This document shows positions 21,543 to 33,260 of a stretch of DNA of 64,000 nt, one piece after another. The notes beneath the pieces are model-generated. The model was given only the letters and a program-made list of their open reading frames with translations. It was not told the DNA's origin and ran no database searches. How positions within the stretch are numbered: the first letter of the stretch is position 1; the number at the start of each line of letters is the position of its first letter. The DNA is from Phaseolus vulgaris (taxonomy: Eukaryota > Streptophyta > Magnoliopsida > Fabales > Fabaceae). Made by a program: the position numbers and the translations under genes. Where the stretch lies: positions 23,374,878-23,438,877 of the forward strand of contig NC_023749.2 in NCBI RefSeq assembly GCF_000499845.2. The letters are read 5' to 3'.

Positions 21543-24106
21543 TTGGAGGAGAGCAAGCAACAATGGTACTTGGATAGTGGATGCTCCAAGCACATGACAA
21601 GGGACAAATCAAAGTTCCTGAGCATCTCCTTTAAGCAAGAAGGTCATGTCACCTATGGGGACAACAACAAAGGAAGGATTCTTGGGAGAGGATCCATAGG
21701 AGACAAAGACATCTTGGTCATCCATGATGTGCTTTATGTAGAAGGCCTAAAGCATAATCTGCTGAGCATTAGCCAACTATGTGACAAGGGATATCAAGTA
21801 ATGTTCAAGTCAAACACATGTGAAATCTGTCTACCCAACACCAAAGAGGTAATGTTGGTAGGTAAGAGAGTCAATAATGTGTATCTTCTAGATATCTCTT
21901 CACCATGTTCAATTGAATGTCTTCTATCCAAGCAAGATGAATCTTGGCTTTGGCATAGAAGAATTGCTCATATTCACCTGAATCACTCGAACAAGTTAGT
22001 TTCAAGGGATCTTGTGATTGGGCTACCAAAGCTCAAGTTTGAGAGGGATCACATTTGTGAAGCATGCCGAAAAGGGAAACAAGTGAAAAGTTCTTTCAAA
22101 ATCAAAAACATTGTTTCTTCTCTAAAACCTCTTGAACTTCTTCACATGGATCTCTTTGGACCCTCAAGAACTATGAGTCTTGGTGGAAATTATTATGCTC
22201 TTGTTATTGTTGATGATTTTTCTAGGTACACTTGGACTCTTTTCTTGGAATCAAAGAGTGATGCCTTTTCTGCATTCAAGAAGCTAGCAAGAAGGCTGCA
22301 AAATACAAAGAACAGAGAAACATAGGCTCTATTAGAAGTGATCATGGAGGAGAATTCCAAAATGAGAAGTTCAGCAAATTCTGCGAGAAGATGGGGATTC
22401 TGCACAACTTCTCTGCTCCAAGAACTCCACAACAGAATGGTGTGGTAGAGAGGAAGAACAAATCTCCTGAAGAACTAGCAAGTACAATGCTTAGTGAATC
22501 ATCACTTCCTAAATACTTTTGGGCGGATGCAGTGAGCACCTCTTGTTATGTGATGAATAGAGTGCTTATTAGGCCCATCTTGAAGAAAACTCCATATGAA
22601 CTCTTCAATGGAAGGAAGCCTAACATCAACCATCTCAAAGTGTTTGGCTACAGTTGCTTCGTTCTCAACAATGGAAAAAAAAACTTGGGAAAGTTTGATG
22701 AGAAATCGGATCTTGGCATCTTCATAGGGTATTCTCTCACAAGTCATGCGTATAGAATCTACTACAAGAGGTTGATGACTGTAGAAGAATCAGTTCACGT
22801 TGTCTTTGATGAGGTAGATCACAAAAACATCCAAACCCCGAAGACCAGTGTTGAAGAAGATGAACAGAGCATCAGTTTGGAGAAGCTGGAAATCTGTGCA
22901 GAAAAACAATCGGTTGATTCGCAGAGTGAGCTGCCCAAAGAGTGGAGGATTCCTAGAGATCTGTCAGTGGAAAACATCATAGGGCAAATAAAGGAAGGTG
23001 TCTCCACATGTAGCTCCATCTCTAACTTCTGCAGGCACACAACTTTTGTCTCTCAAATTGAACCAAAGTCAATTGAGGAAGCTCTCAAGGATGAGAAGTG
23101 GGTTGAAGCTATGCATGAAGATTTGAATCAGTTTGCAAGGAAGGAGGTATGGTTTCTTGTCCGTAGAACTGATAAAATGAATATTATTTGTTCGAAATGG
23201 GTTTTCAGGAACAAGTTAGATGAAGATGGTGTGATCACAAGGAACAAAGCAAGGCTAGTTGCCAAGGGCTACAATCAAGAGGAGGGCATAGATTATGGTG
23301 AAACCTTTGCTCCTGTTGCTAGATTGGAGGCTGTGAGGCTGCTGCTGGCGTTTTCTTGTATGAGTGGTTTCAAACTCTTCCAAATGGATGTCAATAGTGC
23401 CTTCTTGAATGGCTACATCAATGAGGAAGTGTATGTAGATCAACCACCGGGCTTTGAAGATCATAAGCATCCCAACCATGTCTTCAAGTTGAAGAAAGCT
23501 TTGTACTAAAGCAAGCTCCAAGAGAATGGTATGAGAGGCTTAGCAACTTTTTGCTATCTCATGGTTATGAAAGGGGAATGGTAGACAAGACTCTCTTCAG
23601 CAAAAAGTCAAATGCAGAAGTAATTCTTGTGCAAATCTATGTTGATGATATCATCTTTGGTGCTACACAAGATAGTCTGTGTGAAGAATTTGTGGCTGCA
23701 ATGAAAGGTGAGTTTGAAATGTCTATGATGGGAGAACTGTCTTTCTTTCTTGGATTGCAGGTTAAGCAAACAAAGGATGGGATCTTTCTATGTCAATCAA
23801 AGTATTGCAAGGAGATTCTCAATAAATTTGAAATGGAGAGTTGCAAAGAAGCAAGCACTCTAATGCCATCAAGCTGTTATATGGATGCTGATGCTACTGG
23901 AAAGAATGTAGATCGAACAAAATACAGAGGATTGATTGGTTCTTTGCTTTATCTAACAGCTAGTCGGTCGGACATCATGTTTGCGGTGTGTCTATGTGCA
24001 AGATATCAACCAAATCCTAAAGAGTCACACTTCAAAGCTGCAAAAAGAATTCTAAAATATCTCAAAGGAACATCATATGTTGGGTTATGGTATCCTTCTC
24101 ACTCTC
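21543..24106 (+). pseudogene. pol: Delta pol: protease - integrase - RT - RNase H start
   Basis: The protease motif is WYLDSGCSKHMT, then comes the GAG-pre-integrase zinc region (WHRRIAHIHL, CEACRKGK) and the integrase core (LHMDLFGPS, SDHGGEFQN, TPQQNGVVER). A frameshift near 22320 splits the integrase. RT follows (WVFRNKLDEDG, RNKARLVAKGYNQ, QMDVNSAFLNG). A ~4-bp loss near 23505 after KKALY shifts the frame again. The RT end carries YVDDIIFG and RNase H starts GLIGSLLYLTASRSD. A solo LTR cuts the frame at 24107. At least two frameshifts and one insertion make it non-functional. Confidence 0.92.
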
Positions 24107-24895
24107 TGATGGAAGAGGGCCAAGCACAACCTTCCATGAAAGGCAAGAGCCAAGTCAAGAGCGTCTAGACCCCAAGCCAAGCATCCAAGACCAAGCTAGG
24201 AGAGTCTAAGATCAAGCTAGGAGCGTCTAAGACCAAGCTAGGAGCATCTAAGCCAAGCTAGAAGCGTCTAAGACCAAGCTAGGAGCGTCTAGGACCAAGC
24301 TAGGAGCGTCTAGGACAAGAAAACATGGATCAAGCTATGAATGGGAAAAGGCCTAATAGCACATATTCTGTGAAGGCCCATCAAGTGTAGTTTAGCTTTA
24401 AATAAGGTGTAAATAGCATAACCATGTGGACAATTGTTTAATTTTCTGCACATTAGAATTAAGGAAGCATTAACCTTGATTAGCTAAAGGTTTCTAGAAA
24501 CCTTTACTAATAAAGGACCATGTGCACCCATGTGCCATGTGCACCCATGTGCTTCACATTTACATTACATTTAACTTGCATTTCATGTACACTTAGCTTA
24601 GGATTTACGGCCTCCTTAGCCTATAAAAGGAGATGCCTAGCTCTTGTATTTTAAAGATTAATGAGAGTAAAGTTATGCTGCCAACATTGTGCCATGCTTT
24701 GCTTCTACCTAGTTTCTAGGCTCTAATCTTCATCTTCCTCACTTACCATAGGGCTGGCCGAACCTCCCTACTTCCATACATATCATGCACCTTCAAGATC
24801 ACCATAGCTCCTAGGAGGATCTTGGACATTTACAACCATGGCTTCCGCACCATTTTTCACATTATTCTAAGAAGAGCTTCATGAATTTGCCATCA
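24107..24895 (+). mobile_element. Solo LTR of the eta family (789 bp), TSD CTCTC
   Basis: It starts TGATGGAAGAGG, ends TTTGCCATCA and is flanked by CTCTC on both sides (24102-24106, 24896-24900). Length and sequence match the two LTRs of element eta (29479-30267, 48290-49078). TATAAAA lies at 24622-24628. The U3 holds ~21-bp repeats (CCAAGCTAGGAGCGTCTAAG). A solo LTR with intact TSD is the product of LTR-LTR recombination. Confidence 0.95.
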
Positions 24896-25385
24896 CTCTC
24901 CAATTCATTTAATTGGTTATTCAGATTCTGATTTTGCAAGTTGCAAGCTAGATAGAAAGAGCACAAGTGGCACTTGCCATCTTCTTGGCTCAAGCCTAAT
25001 CTCATGGCATAACAAGAAGCAAGCATGTGTCGCTCTCTCTACTGCTAAGGCTGAGTATATTGCTGCTGGAAGCTGTTGTGCACAGATTCTGTGGCTCAAA
25101 CAACAACTTGCAGACTTTGGATTACAAATCAACAAGGTCCCTTTGATGTGTGATAACATAAGTGCCATCAATCTTACCAAAAATCAGATTCAACACTCAA
25201 GGACCAAACATATTGAGATAAGGCATCATTTCATCAGGGATCATGTAAACAATGGAATCTGTGAAGTGAAGTTTGTGGAGACCAAACTGCAGTTAGCTGA
25301 CATCTTCACGAAACCATTACCAAAAGAGAGGTTTTTCTTCCTAAGAAATGAGTTAGGTATCCTTGATCTTAATAATCTATCCTAA
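24896..25385 (+). pseudogene. pol: Delta RNase H end
   Basis: This continues the RNase H interrupted by the solo LTR: YSDSDFASCKLDRKST, STAKAEYIAA, MCDNISAI, HIEIRHHFIRD, LADIFTKPLP, ending at a TAA at 25383-25385. All acidic residues expected for Copia RNase H are recognisable. The 326 bp from here to the 3' LTR hold untranslated sequence, with a purine run AAATAGGGGGAGAA near 25427 and the true polypurine tract ATGGGGGGAGA just before 25712. Confidence 0.9.
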
Positions 25386-25711
25386 ATCTGTTTTGATACA
25401 TGTTAAAGTCTATTTGTGAAGACAAATAGGGGGAGAATTAATTGGTTCTTGTATGTCTTTATCTGAAATTGGGTAATCTGTTAAAATCTCTTATATAAAA
25501 CTGTTTTCTGCTGCTGCTGATAGAAACAACCGATTGTTTCGAGTAAACAACCGATTGTTTATCAGGATTTATGTTTTCAATATGTGAAAATATAACCTGC
25601 TGCTGTAAGAAGCATTAGACTGTATCTATGCTAGTTTTGCAGGTACTGCTTCAGATTCAATCAGATCAAACACAAGCACCAGGGATTTTTCTTCATCAAA
25701 TGGGGGGAGAT

Positions 25712-28080
25712 TGTTGAACCAAGTGGTGTTCAAGCTTTGAAGAATCCAAACCCTTTGAAGGATGTTGAAGGCTTGGTTGTGCTTACTGTTGCTGAGTTGT
25801 CCTAGATAGGATCTGGGGTAGTTTGAGTTTTGTAATCCACTCTTTGCTTGAATTCAAAGCATAGGCATTCTCAATCTTTTAAAAAGAAAAGTGTTTTTCA
25901 AACTAAGTGAAAAACAACCGATTGTTTTGTCGAAACAACCGATTGTTTTATACTTAGATGTTTTTAGAAAAGATTGAAAACTGCTTTTGAAATGGTTGAG
26001 CTGTTAAAACCAAAACAACCGATTGATTCGAGGAAACAACCGATTGTTTGTTTTGGTACCATAACAGAAAAATGGTTTTTGCTTTGACTGAGCTTTAAAT
26101 GTTTTAACTGATTACGCTCCAGTCTTTAATGCTTTGACCAATCTTTTAAATGCAATAAATAAGTTTGTTAAGATTTGATAACAAACAATATCTTTGAATA
26201 TATTCAGAAAAACAGATTTGAGTAATAAGATTTGAACACAAGTTTTTGAGTTTTTCAAAGAGTTGAGATTGCTTAGAGATTGAGATGGATCAAAGTGTGT
26301 GAGATAGGATTTCTGCTTGTATTGATTTCAGATTTACTTCTGTAACAAGTGTAATCCTTGTATTCTGTTGAACAAGTTTGTTTTTGTGTTTGCTGAGAAG
26401 TGCTGTGTGTTCTTGAGGGGATCAAGATCAGCATTCTTAGTGTTGGTGTGTTGGCCAAGAGAAGTGTGTGTCTTGAGGGGATCAAGGTCACTTTCTTGGT
26501 TGTTGTTCCGTCCGGTTGACAGGGACGTCTTCGTGCACGACCTCAACCGTCAGCTGGGGTCTCCTTCCCGCTGGTTGCCCGCGGATTCCTGCAAAAAAAA
26601 GGGGACAAAGAGGCGCCCTAGCGGCCGTGTGCACTCCGACGCTCAAGTCAGCCAGCAAGAAACACCAAAAAACTGTCCACCCACGTATCTGAGCACCGCG
26701 TGTGGCACTCTGAAGGTGGTAAAAGAACTGTGTATATGTGTGTGTGTTGTCTCCTTCAGGCAAAAATATTCTCCAGTCACTTGTACGTAATCTTAAAGCA
26801 CGGGCCAGCAACCAGAGAGTTTCTCGTAAATTTGCCAAAGCTCCAACCCTTTTTCCAACATTCTCCGCGCTATTTAAACTACCCTAGCATTTAAAGCGCC
26901 TTAAAGCGCTTTTAATCACAAACGTAACGCACTCATTAAAGCGCTTAATTAGAAAACGTAGCGCATTTAAGACGTTTGAAACGCTCGGGAGCCATTATAG
27001 TACCTGAATGCTCGAAAGGGAAACTGTATTGAATAACTTTTAATTACCTGGCACCTGACTAAAGGGTGTTTCTATTCTGGCATGGCTGTCGTACACGTGG
27101 AGGGCCTCACGACGCCATGACCCCATCTGGGGGCGCTTCGGCCCACCTGGGGACGTTTCTACGTGTGAGTCCTCCTGCTGGGAGTGCTACTGCGCTAGGG
27201 GTGGCTTTTTGGGTGCTAACTCATGCCCCCAAGTATCTAGCCACTTACTCTGAGAGCGTATCTGCCTTCCTCTCGCACCCTGCACCCGGTTATCCTGGGC
27301 GTGACCTTCCTCTTGGGTCGTATCTGTCCCGAAGGCGTCTCTGGGGCGGCAGGGGTACTTCACGAGTCAGGCTGCCCTTCACTGGTACTATCACTATGGC
27401 CTTGAAGCCACCTTTTCCTTCTCTTTATCACTTTCCCGAGATATCGGGTCCTGAGGCTTTCCCACGGCGTCGCTCCCTCCATGGTCTTTCCTACCCATGG
27501 GTATCGGGGAACCATACCGTGATTGCCTTACTTTTACACTGTTTGATCTGGCTACGCCCTGGTTGGGCGACGCCTCCACCCAGGCGACGCCTTGCCTTGG
27601 CGACGCCTTGTCCTATCTTGGCGACGCTTCCTCTTGGCGTCTCTACACCTGGGCGACACCTTGAGTTGACTTTGACTTTCCAGTCGTTGACTTTGACTTA
27701 GTCAACGCCCTGATACGGGACGGTACAGTTGTGTTGTAAGTGATCTAGGTTTGATTGCTTAGTGGAATTCCTCGGGGGTTTCTGAGAAGACTGGATGTAG
27801 CTTTGGGTTTAGAGTGAACCAGTATAAACATCTGTGTGCATTCTCTCTATCCTTAACTCTTTAAATTCAATTTTGATATTTGTTTACTGGTATAAAAAAG
27901 CTATTGTTTCTGCGAAACAACCGATTGTTTTACTAGTCATGTGCTTTTAGCTTTGTGTTTTGAAAAACTGATCTCTCAATCAAGGTTTTCTTGAAGTAAT
28001 TTCATTCAAGGCTTAAAAGTTTGCGAAAACCCTCTTTAAACAATTCACCCCCCTCTAGTTTAAAGCTATATATTCTAACA
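25712..28080 (+). repeat. Delta 3' LTR (about 1140 bp without the insertion)
   Basis: It starts TGTTGAACCAAGTGG after the polypurine tract and ends TATATTCTAACA, matching the 5' remnant. It is interrupted at 26504-27727 by a solo gypsy LTR. Five copies of AACAACCGATTGTT or a one-base variant occur within it (25912, 25933, 26013, 26034, 27915) and two more lie just upstream (25524, 25545). The flank after 28080 belongs to gypsy element theta. Confidence 0.9.
26504..27727 (-). mobile_element. Solo Tat-like LTR (1224 bp), TSD GTTGT
   Basis: On the minus strand it starts TGTACCGTCCCG and ends CGGACGGAACA. GTTGT flanks both sides (26499-26503, 27728-27732). The R/U5 block with GCACTCCGACGCTCAA and GCGGCC (26588-26646) identifies it as a Tat-like LTR. 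The U3 part (27566-27660) repeats GGCGACGCC several times. The same U3 recurs at 49785-50387. The 211-codon open stretch inside is not a gene. Confidence 0.93.
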
Positions 28081-28761
28081 GTTTTATGTGATGTTGTGCC
28101 CATGGAAGCAACTCATCTTCTTTAAGGAAGGCCTTGGCAATATGATAGACATGTTTTACATGATGGCCTATCCAATACAATGTCTTTTTCCTTCAAAGGG
28201 CGCAATGTTATCTTAAAACCCCTCTCTCCCAAAAAGGTTCATGGGGACCAAATAAAAATGAAAACTAAATGAGAAAATGAGAAAGCAAAAGAAGTAAGTA
28301 CTAAACCGAGTCACACCACTTTATCCACTAAATCAATCATGTTGACTCATCCTATGCCTCAAGTTGAACATCAAAGGTATTCTTCTTTATCTTTTTCATT
28401 ACCCAAGGTTCCTATTTCAACACCAACTTGGTTAAAGAATGTTAGGGATGATTTTTTCATACCTCCTAATGGTTTTCACCATTTAAGAGGACTTTTTCCA
28501 AAAAATATCATCATTCCCAAACAATTTTTTCCAACTTGGTCTGTTTATAGGACCTCCTTTTCTGAACTCCCATTGCTTACAAATTCTAAGTCATGTTTGC
28601 CTTTTTCTTATTCAACTGTTAATTTTAAAAGTAAACTGACTTTGTTATACGCAGAGATTCATAATTCGTGGTCGAATTCTCTCAAACTCGGGGAACATGA
28701 TAGAGATAAAAAAAAGAGGATTTTACTAATGGAGGAAGAGGCCATCCACCCAAACATTTAA
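28081..28761 (+). pseudogene. Theta gag-protease C-terminal remnant
   Basis: Translation gives VLCDVVPMEATHLL, a stop, then GRPWQYDRHVLHDGL and SFSFKGRNVILKPLSP. This matches the protease end of the eta polyprotein (CDVVPMEACHILLGRPW). A further stop follows KMKTK. From 28339 a 140-codon open part continues (PTWLKNVRDDFFIPP) and ends at 28761. No RT is present. Delta was inserted at its left edge. It is a dead piece of a gypsy element related to eta. Confidence 0.75.
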
Positions 28762-29478
28762 AGTTCTTTCTTCTAGTCTTCTCAAAAATTAAAGAAGAAT
28801 TAAAATAAAGAGAGGACCAAGCCTAAAAGCCAAAAGAAGACTATAAGCATTCAAGAATGGGCTCCAATTAATATAGTTTATTTTGTATAAATTTGTAAAT
28901 AATATAGAATAGTGTTTAGGAAGGTGATAAAGAGGGAAACCTGAGACACCTCTTTTGTATAGCACCTATAGGCATTATTTTTAGGAAATGTCTAGAAGGT
29001 GCCCCTTCATTCTCCATTTTAGGCGCTAGAAGTGGAAGAGTTATAGGCTATCTTGGTAAGCTTCTCTTGTAAGCTTCTTTGTAATTGGTGACCGGTCCTT
29101 CCCCCTATAAAAGGAGGGCTTGGGTCTTTGAAATAATAGAATTGTTATTTTGAGTAAAGAACCTCTCCCAAATTGGTGAGTGAATTGAGAAAGACTTGTG
29201 TCTTCTTCTCTTCTAGTCTTATCTTGAGTGCATTCTTGGACTCTCAAGTGGCGGCAACTACACTCATCTTGAAGCCTTTCATCCTTCAAGTGGCGTGCAC
29301 ACCTCCAAGAGCTACAACAACATAAGTTTCCTAGTTCTTTTCATCTTCTTCATCCATTTCCATTCTAAAACATGTCTTTCATGTTTCTAGTCATTTCAAT
29401 CGGTAAAACTTGATTATTTTGTGTTTTTGTTCAGTAGTTTCTTCTAGCTTGTTGTTCTTGTGAATGTGGTTGAGTTTC
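28762..29478 (+). repeat. Theta LTR, left part
   Basis: There is no gene. CCCCCTATAAAAGGAGGG near 29101 is a strong TATA box, followed by sequence (CTTCTAGTCTTATCTTGA, TCAAGTGGCGGC) that recurs inverted inside eta at 32331-33250. It is broken at 29478 by eta; the remainder continues after the duplicated GTTTC at 49079. The LTR start is not resolved. Confidence 0.6.
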
Positions 29479-30267
29479 TGATGGAAGAGAGCCAAGCACA
29501 ACCTTTCATGAAAGGCAAGAGCCAAGTCAAGAACGTCCAAGACCAAGCTAGGAGCGTCTAAGACAAGCTAGGAAGCGTCTAGGCCAAGAAGACCAAGCTA
29601 GGAAGCGTCTAGGACAAGAAGACCAAGCTAGGAAGCGTCTAGGACAAGCTAGGAGCGTCTAGGGCAAGAAGACTTGGATCAAGCTTTGAATAGGAGAGTG
29701 GCTTCCTAGCACAAATTCCGTGAAGGCCCAACAAGTGTAGTTTAGCTTTAATTGGGGTGTAAATAGCATAGCCATGTGGACAAATGTTTATTTTTCTGCA
29801 CATTAGAATTAAGGAGAAGTTAACCTTGATTAGCAAAGGTTTCTAGAAGCCTTCACTAATTAAGGGACGGTTTTGGTAGCCATGTGAACCCATGTGCACC
29901 CATGTGCTCCATGTGCCCATGTGCCTCACATTTACATTTCATTTTGCTCACATTTCATGTGGAATTAGCTTAGGAATTACGGCCTCCTTAGCCTATAAAA
30001 GGAGATGCCTAGCTCTTGTATTTTCAAGATTTATGAGAGTAAAGTTATGCTGCCAACTTTGTGCCATGCTTTGCTTCTACCTAGTTTCTAGGCTCTAATC
30101 TTCATCTTCCTCACCTACCATAGGGCTGGCCGAACCTCCATACTTCCATGCACATCATGCACCTTCAAGATCACCATAGCTCCTAGGAGGATCTTGCACA
30201 TTTACATCCATGGCTTCCGCACCATTTTTCACATGATTCCAAGAAGAGCTTCATGAATTTGCCATCA
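29479..30267 (+). repeat. Eta 5' LTR (789 bp)
   Basis: It starts TGATGGAAGAG and ends TTTGCCATCA. U3 has repeated CAAGCTAGGAAGCGTCTAGG units (29540-29665). The TATA box is TATAAAA at 29994-30000. Confidence 0.95.
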
Positions 30268-32113
30268 TTTGGTATCATGAGCATAGGTTCTTCAAAGATG
30301 AGTAGTTCTTGGTCCTTTTCATTTTGAGTTCTTCTTTATTTCATGTTGTTCATCTTGTTTTCATACTTGTCTTGCTGTTTTTAATTTTTTACTTTGATTT
30401 GGTGTGCTATTTGGAAAATCCAATCTGTGTACTTTGCTTAATTGATCTTGAGCAATCCTTGTGCAATTTGTGATAGGATTCCATACACCTTTGAGTTGCT
30501 GTTTTTATTTTAGGTATTTGAGTCTTTATTGCAATTTTATTTGGTTCATTTTATGCTCTTCAAGTCTTTTAATTTCTGAATCCATATATGTTTTGTCAAG
30601 TCATGTTCATCCACAATGTCATCAAATCATAAGTAGTACTTTGTTTGGCTTAATTGTTTCTTGATTTTAGTCTAAATACTTGTTTTGAATCTGCTGTGTT
30701 TTGATCTTTTGGTGCCTTTTATTTTTAGTTTGAGTTCATATTTGTGTTTAGATCTACACAAATTCCTTCACATTAATTCCATTGTGTTTATCTTTTGGTC
30801 TCTTGTTGTTTTTTTCCAGTTTTTCCAGAATCCACTGTTTTACATACTCTTTGCTGGCTGTTTTGTTTCAGAAAATTATTTTCCCTCATAGGAAATTTTT
30901 GATTCTCTGGATTATGCAAGATTGAGGTGTTACAGAAAAGAAAAAAAAAAGAATCAGCTCAAAAGAGTCAATAGAAAAAAAATGATAAATATTTTAAAAA
31001 CAGTGTGCAAATCTGGGCACTACAGTTGGCGTAACTGAACACTGAATTTGAAAAATTTATTAAAAAAATGGTTCATGCGTTTGGAGTGAAACCAACGGCA
31101 GATTTTAGTTAGGATCTTGAATATTTTGCATATAAAATTTCAGAATCAAATCTTAAAGGGGCAACTCAGCATAAATCGGGGAAAATCGCGTTCTCTGGCC
31201 CACAACAATTTTTCAGTGGTGCTGTTTTTTTGTTTTTTGAAATCTATTCTAGTGCTATTCTTAGGATTCATTTTGTGTGCCTACCTTTATTTGAGTACCT
31301 TTATTTGCTTGTCTAATATTCTTGGAACTCTTTCTAGTTGTCACAATCTAACTCCATTTGTGTGGTACTGTTTTTCCAATTAAATTGTTTCTTGCTTTCA
31401 TTCTTTGGCCTCTAAATTTGGTGCTGGAATTTATTCTCAATTGGTGCTTATTTGAGTGGAAATTTGACTTGAGTAAGGTCTAGTCTTCTTGATAGGTGCT
31501 GGAATTGGAGAATTAAGTCCTTAATTCTAAGGGGAACAAAAGCAAAGGCAGAAACAAATACTTCTCAAAACACCACAAACACTTGGAGGGCCCAACAAGA
31601 AAGACAACCAAGGAAGTGCCAATAGCAAAAAAAAGGATCAACAAAGGGAGTTTTCTTAATTTTCTTTGCAACTTAACTTGTGTTAATTACTTCTTTAATT
31701 ACGTGATTAGACGGTGAGTGTGTCTTCAAGGGCTCCAAGTGTCCAAGAAGCCTCACCTAGGGCCGACTAGTGTAGAGTTTTTAATTTTTTTTAATTACAT
31801 TTCCTTGCTTAATTAGCTACGCTTTTCATGTGTGTTACCTTGTTTAAGCTTTGTTAATTTGTCTTGCTTGGTTAATTAGTTAGCTTGCATTGTTTTCTTG
31901 TATTAAAATCTGATTTCTCAACTTAATTGTGTTCTAAGTGGTTTACTAAGAGAAAGCTTTGTGTGAAGACATTGAGGGATAGTTTTTGGCTAAGGCAAAG
32001 GCTTGGTATTTAAGTAGTCCTTTGTAACTCACCTCCCTTACCTGAAAAACTACCTTCTTTGACTTTCCTAAATTTTCTCAAGGTAAAATACTTGTATACA
32101 CAAAACTTTAGCC
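30268..32113 (+). other. Eta primer-binding site and long leader
   Basis: TTTGGTATCATGAGC (30268-30282) is a near match to the initiator-Met tRNA primer site. The following ~1.8 kb is AT-rich, with many T-runs and short open stretches (30461-30664, 30685-30891, 31117-31383) that look random. I see no gene. A leader this long is unusual for a small element. Confidence 0.7.
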
Positions 32114-32330
32114 ATGTCTTTTTCTCCTCACTCTCCAAAGTCTATTGAAAGTGAAGTAAAACCTATTAAAACTCTTTTGAAAGAAGTTTCACAAGCTGTG
32201 CAAATTTCTTTTAGACAATTGGAGAATGAGACTAAAATTAATGAGTTGGCTAAAGCCCAAGAAGAGAAATCACAAAAATAAAAAAAATCTCATACTCATG
32301 CCTCTAAAAGTAATGAGTCTCTAGGGGAGG
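32114..32330 (+). pseudogene. gag: Eta gag N-terminal start
   Basis: A frame from ATG 32114 reads MSFSPHSPKSIESEVKP and runs to a TAA near 32276, followed by ~50 bp of similar composition. It then meets an inverted LTR-like insertion at 32331. Its position just after the leader and in front of the main gag frame suggests it is the original gag start. No domain is recognisable in so short a piece. Confidence 0.45.
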
Positions 32331-33250
32331 TGATGTGATTCCACTAGCACAATTAGAATGATTCTTGACATTCTTAGGAATCAACTTGAGTTGGACAATA
32401 GTTAGGCACTTTTTCTTAGAATTGGATCAATGTTCTAAGTCAAGAACTCACCAAAACTAGCATCAAATCCAAACTCATATGGAAGTTCCAATTATAGTCA
32501 AATTGAACCGATTAAAATGAAAGAAGAAGCAATTGCACCGAATAGAATTAGCTAAAAACTGAAATGAACCGAACATAAAGGCTGGAAATGAATAAGAACA
32601 ACAATGAACAACAAGGAAACAAAGGAACCAAACCAAAACACCTAAGAATTGAAAACTGCCGAACAGAAATTCAAGAACAACAAGCTAAACATGAACAATT
32701 GAAAGAGAAGGAAGGAAGGAGAGGAGAAAGCTCATGAAGATGGATGTATGGTTGGATGATCACGCCACTAGAAGGATGGAGACTCCTAGATGAGTGTGCA
32801 AGCCGCCACTTGAGGTAACCATGGAACCATCAAGATAAGACTAGTGAAGAAGGCACAAAGCTCTCCAATGCTCTCTCAAAATTTGAGTATAGTTTCTTTA
32901 GTCTAAATTCAAATCTGAAATGTACAAGGGTAACACCTATATTTATAGCCTAGAGGTGCTGAAAATCAAACTAAAAGAATTCAAAATTCCCTCCTAAAAG
33001 CTACTAGAACCGGCGCCTAAACCAAGCATGAGGAAGGTGTGACCTCTTCTCTCACTTTGGCACCTCCTTATTTACTCCTACACCTATCTACTAACGCACC
33101 CCCCTCCTAAGACTCCTAACTAAAGACTAAAAGATGCTTTAACAATAGAGGTTTCTAATGTTTCCCTCTAAGCACCTTCAACCAAAGAAATTACAAAAAA
33201 GAGTAAATATACGTCCCCTAGCTCCTAAAGATTTGAACATGCTTCTTGTA
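32331..33250 (-). repeat. Inverted theta-type LTR inside eta
   Basis: On the minus strand this resembles the theta LTR: it carries TCTTATCTTGATGG, CCTCAAGTGGCGGC and AACATTGATCCAATTC, which occur at 29216-29260 and 49235-49255 in the plus orientation. CCTCTAGGCTATAAATATAG (near 32950 on the minus strand) contains a TATA box. It separates the eta gag start from the main gag frame. Exact ends and TSD are unclear; GAGGTG near both ends may be the duplicated target. Confidence 0.6.
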
Positions 33251-33260
33251 AGCCTTTGAG

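Larger units (their letters stand above)
20280..28080 (+). mobile_element. Element delta: Ty1/copia retrotransposon, SIRE-like
   Basis: The order gag, protease, integrase, RT, RNase H is diagnostic of Copia. The 3' LTR is 25712-28080, of which 1.2 kb is a foreign solo LTR. Only the last 81 bp of the 5' LTR remain, the rest being cut off by gamma. A large gag with coiled coil, a CCHC knuckle and long LTRs suggest the SIRE lineage, from memory. The coding part has several frameshifts and an inserted solo LTR, so it is dead. Confidence 0.88.

Noticed and set aside
27066..27701. 211-codon ORF in the solo LTR
   Set aside because: It lies entirely within a solo LTR with TSD, is full of GCGACGCC repeats, and its counterpart at 49792-50211 is cut differently.
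30461..31383. Short ORFs in the eta leader (67, 68 and 88 codons)
   Set aside because: AT-rich, hydrophobic by base composition, with no start context or homologue. They look like chance.
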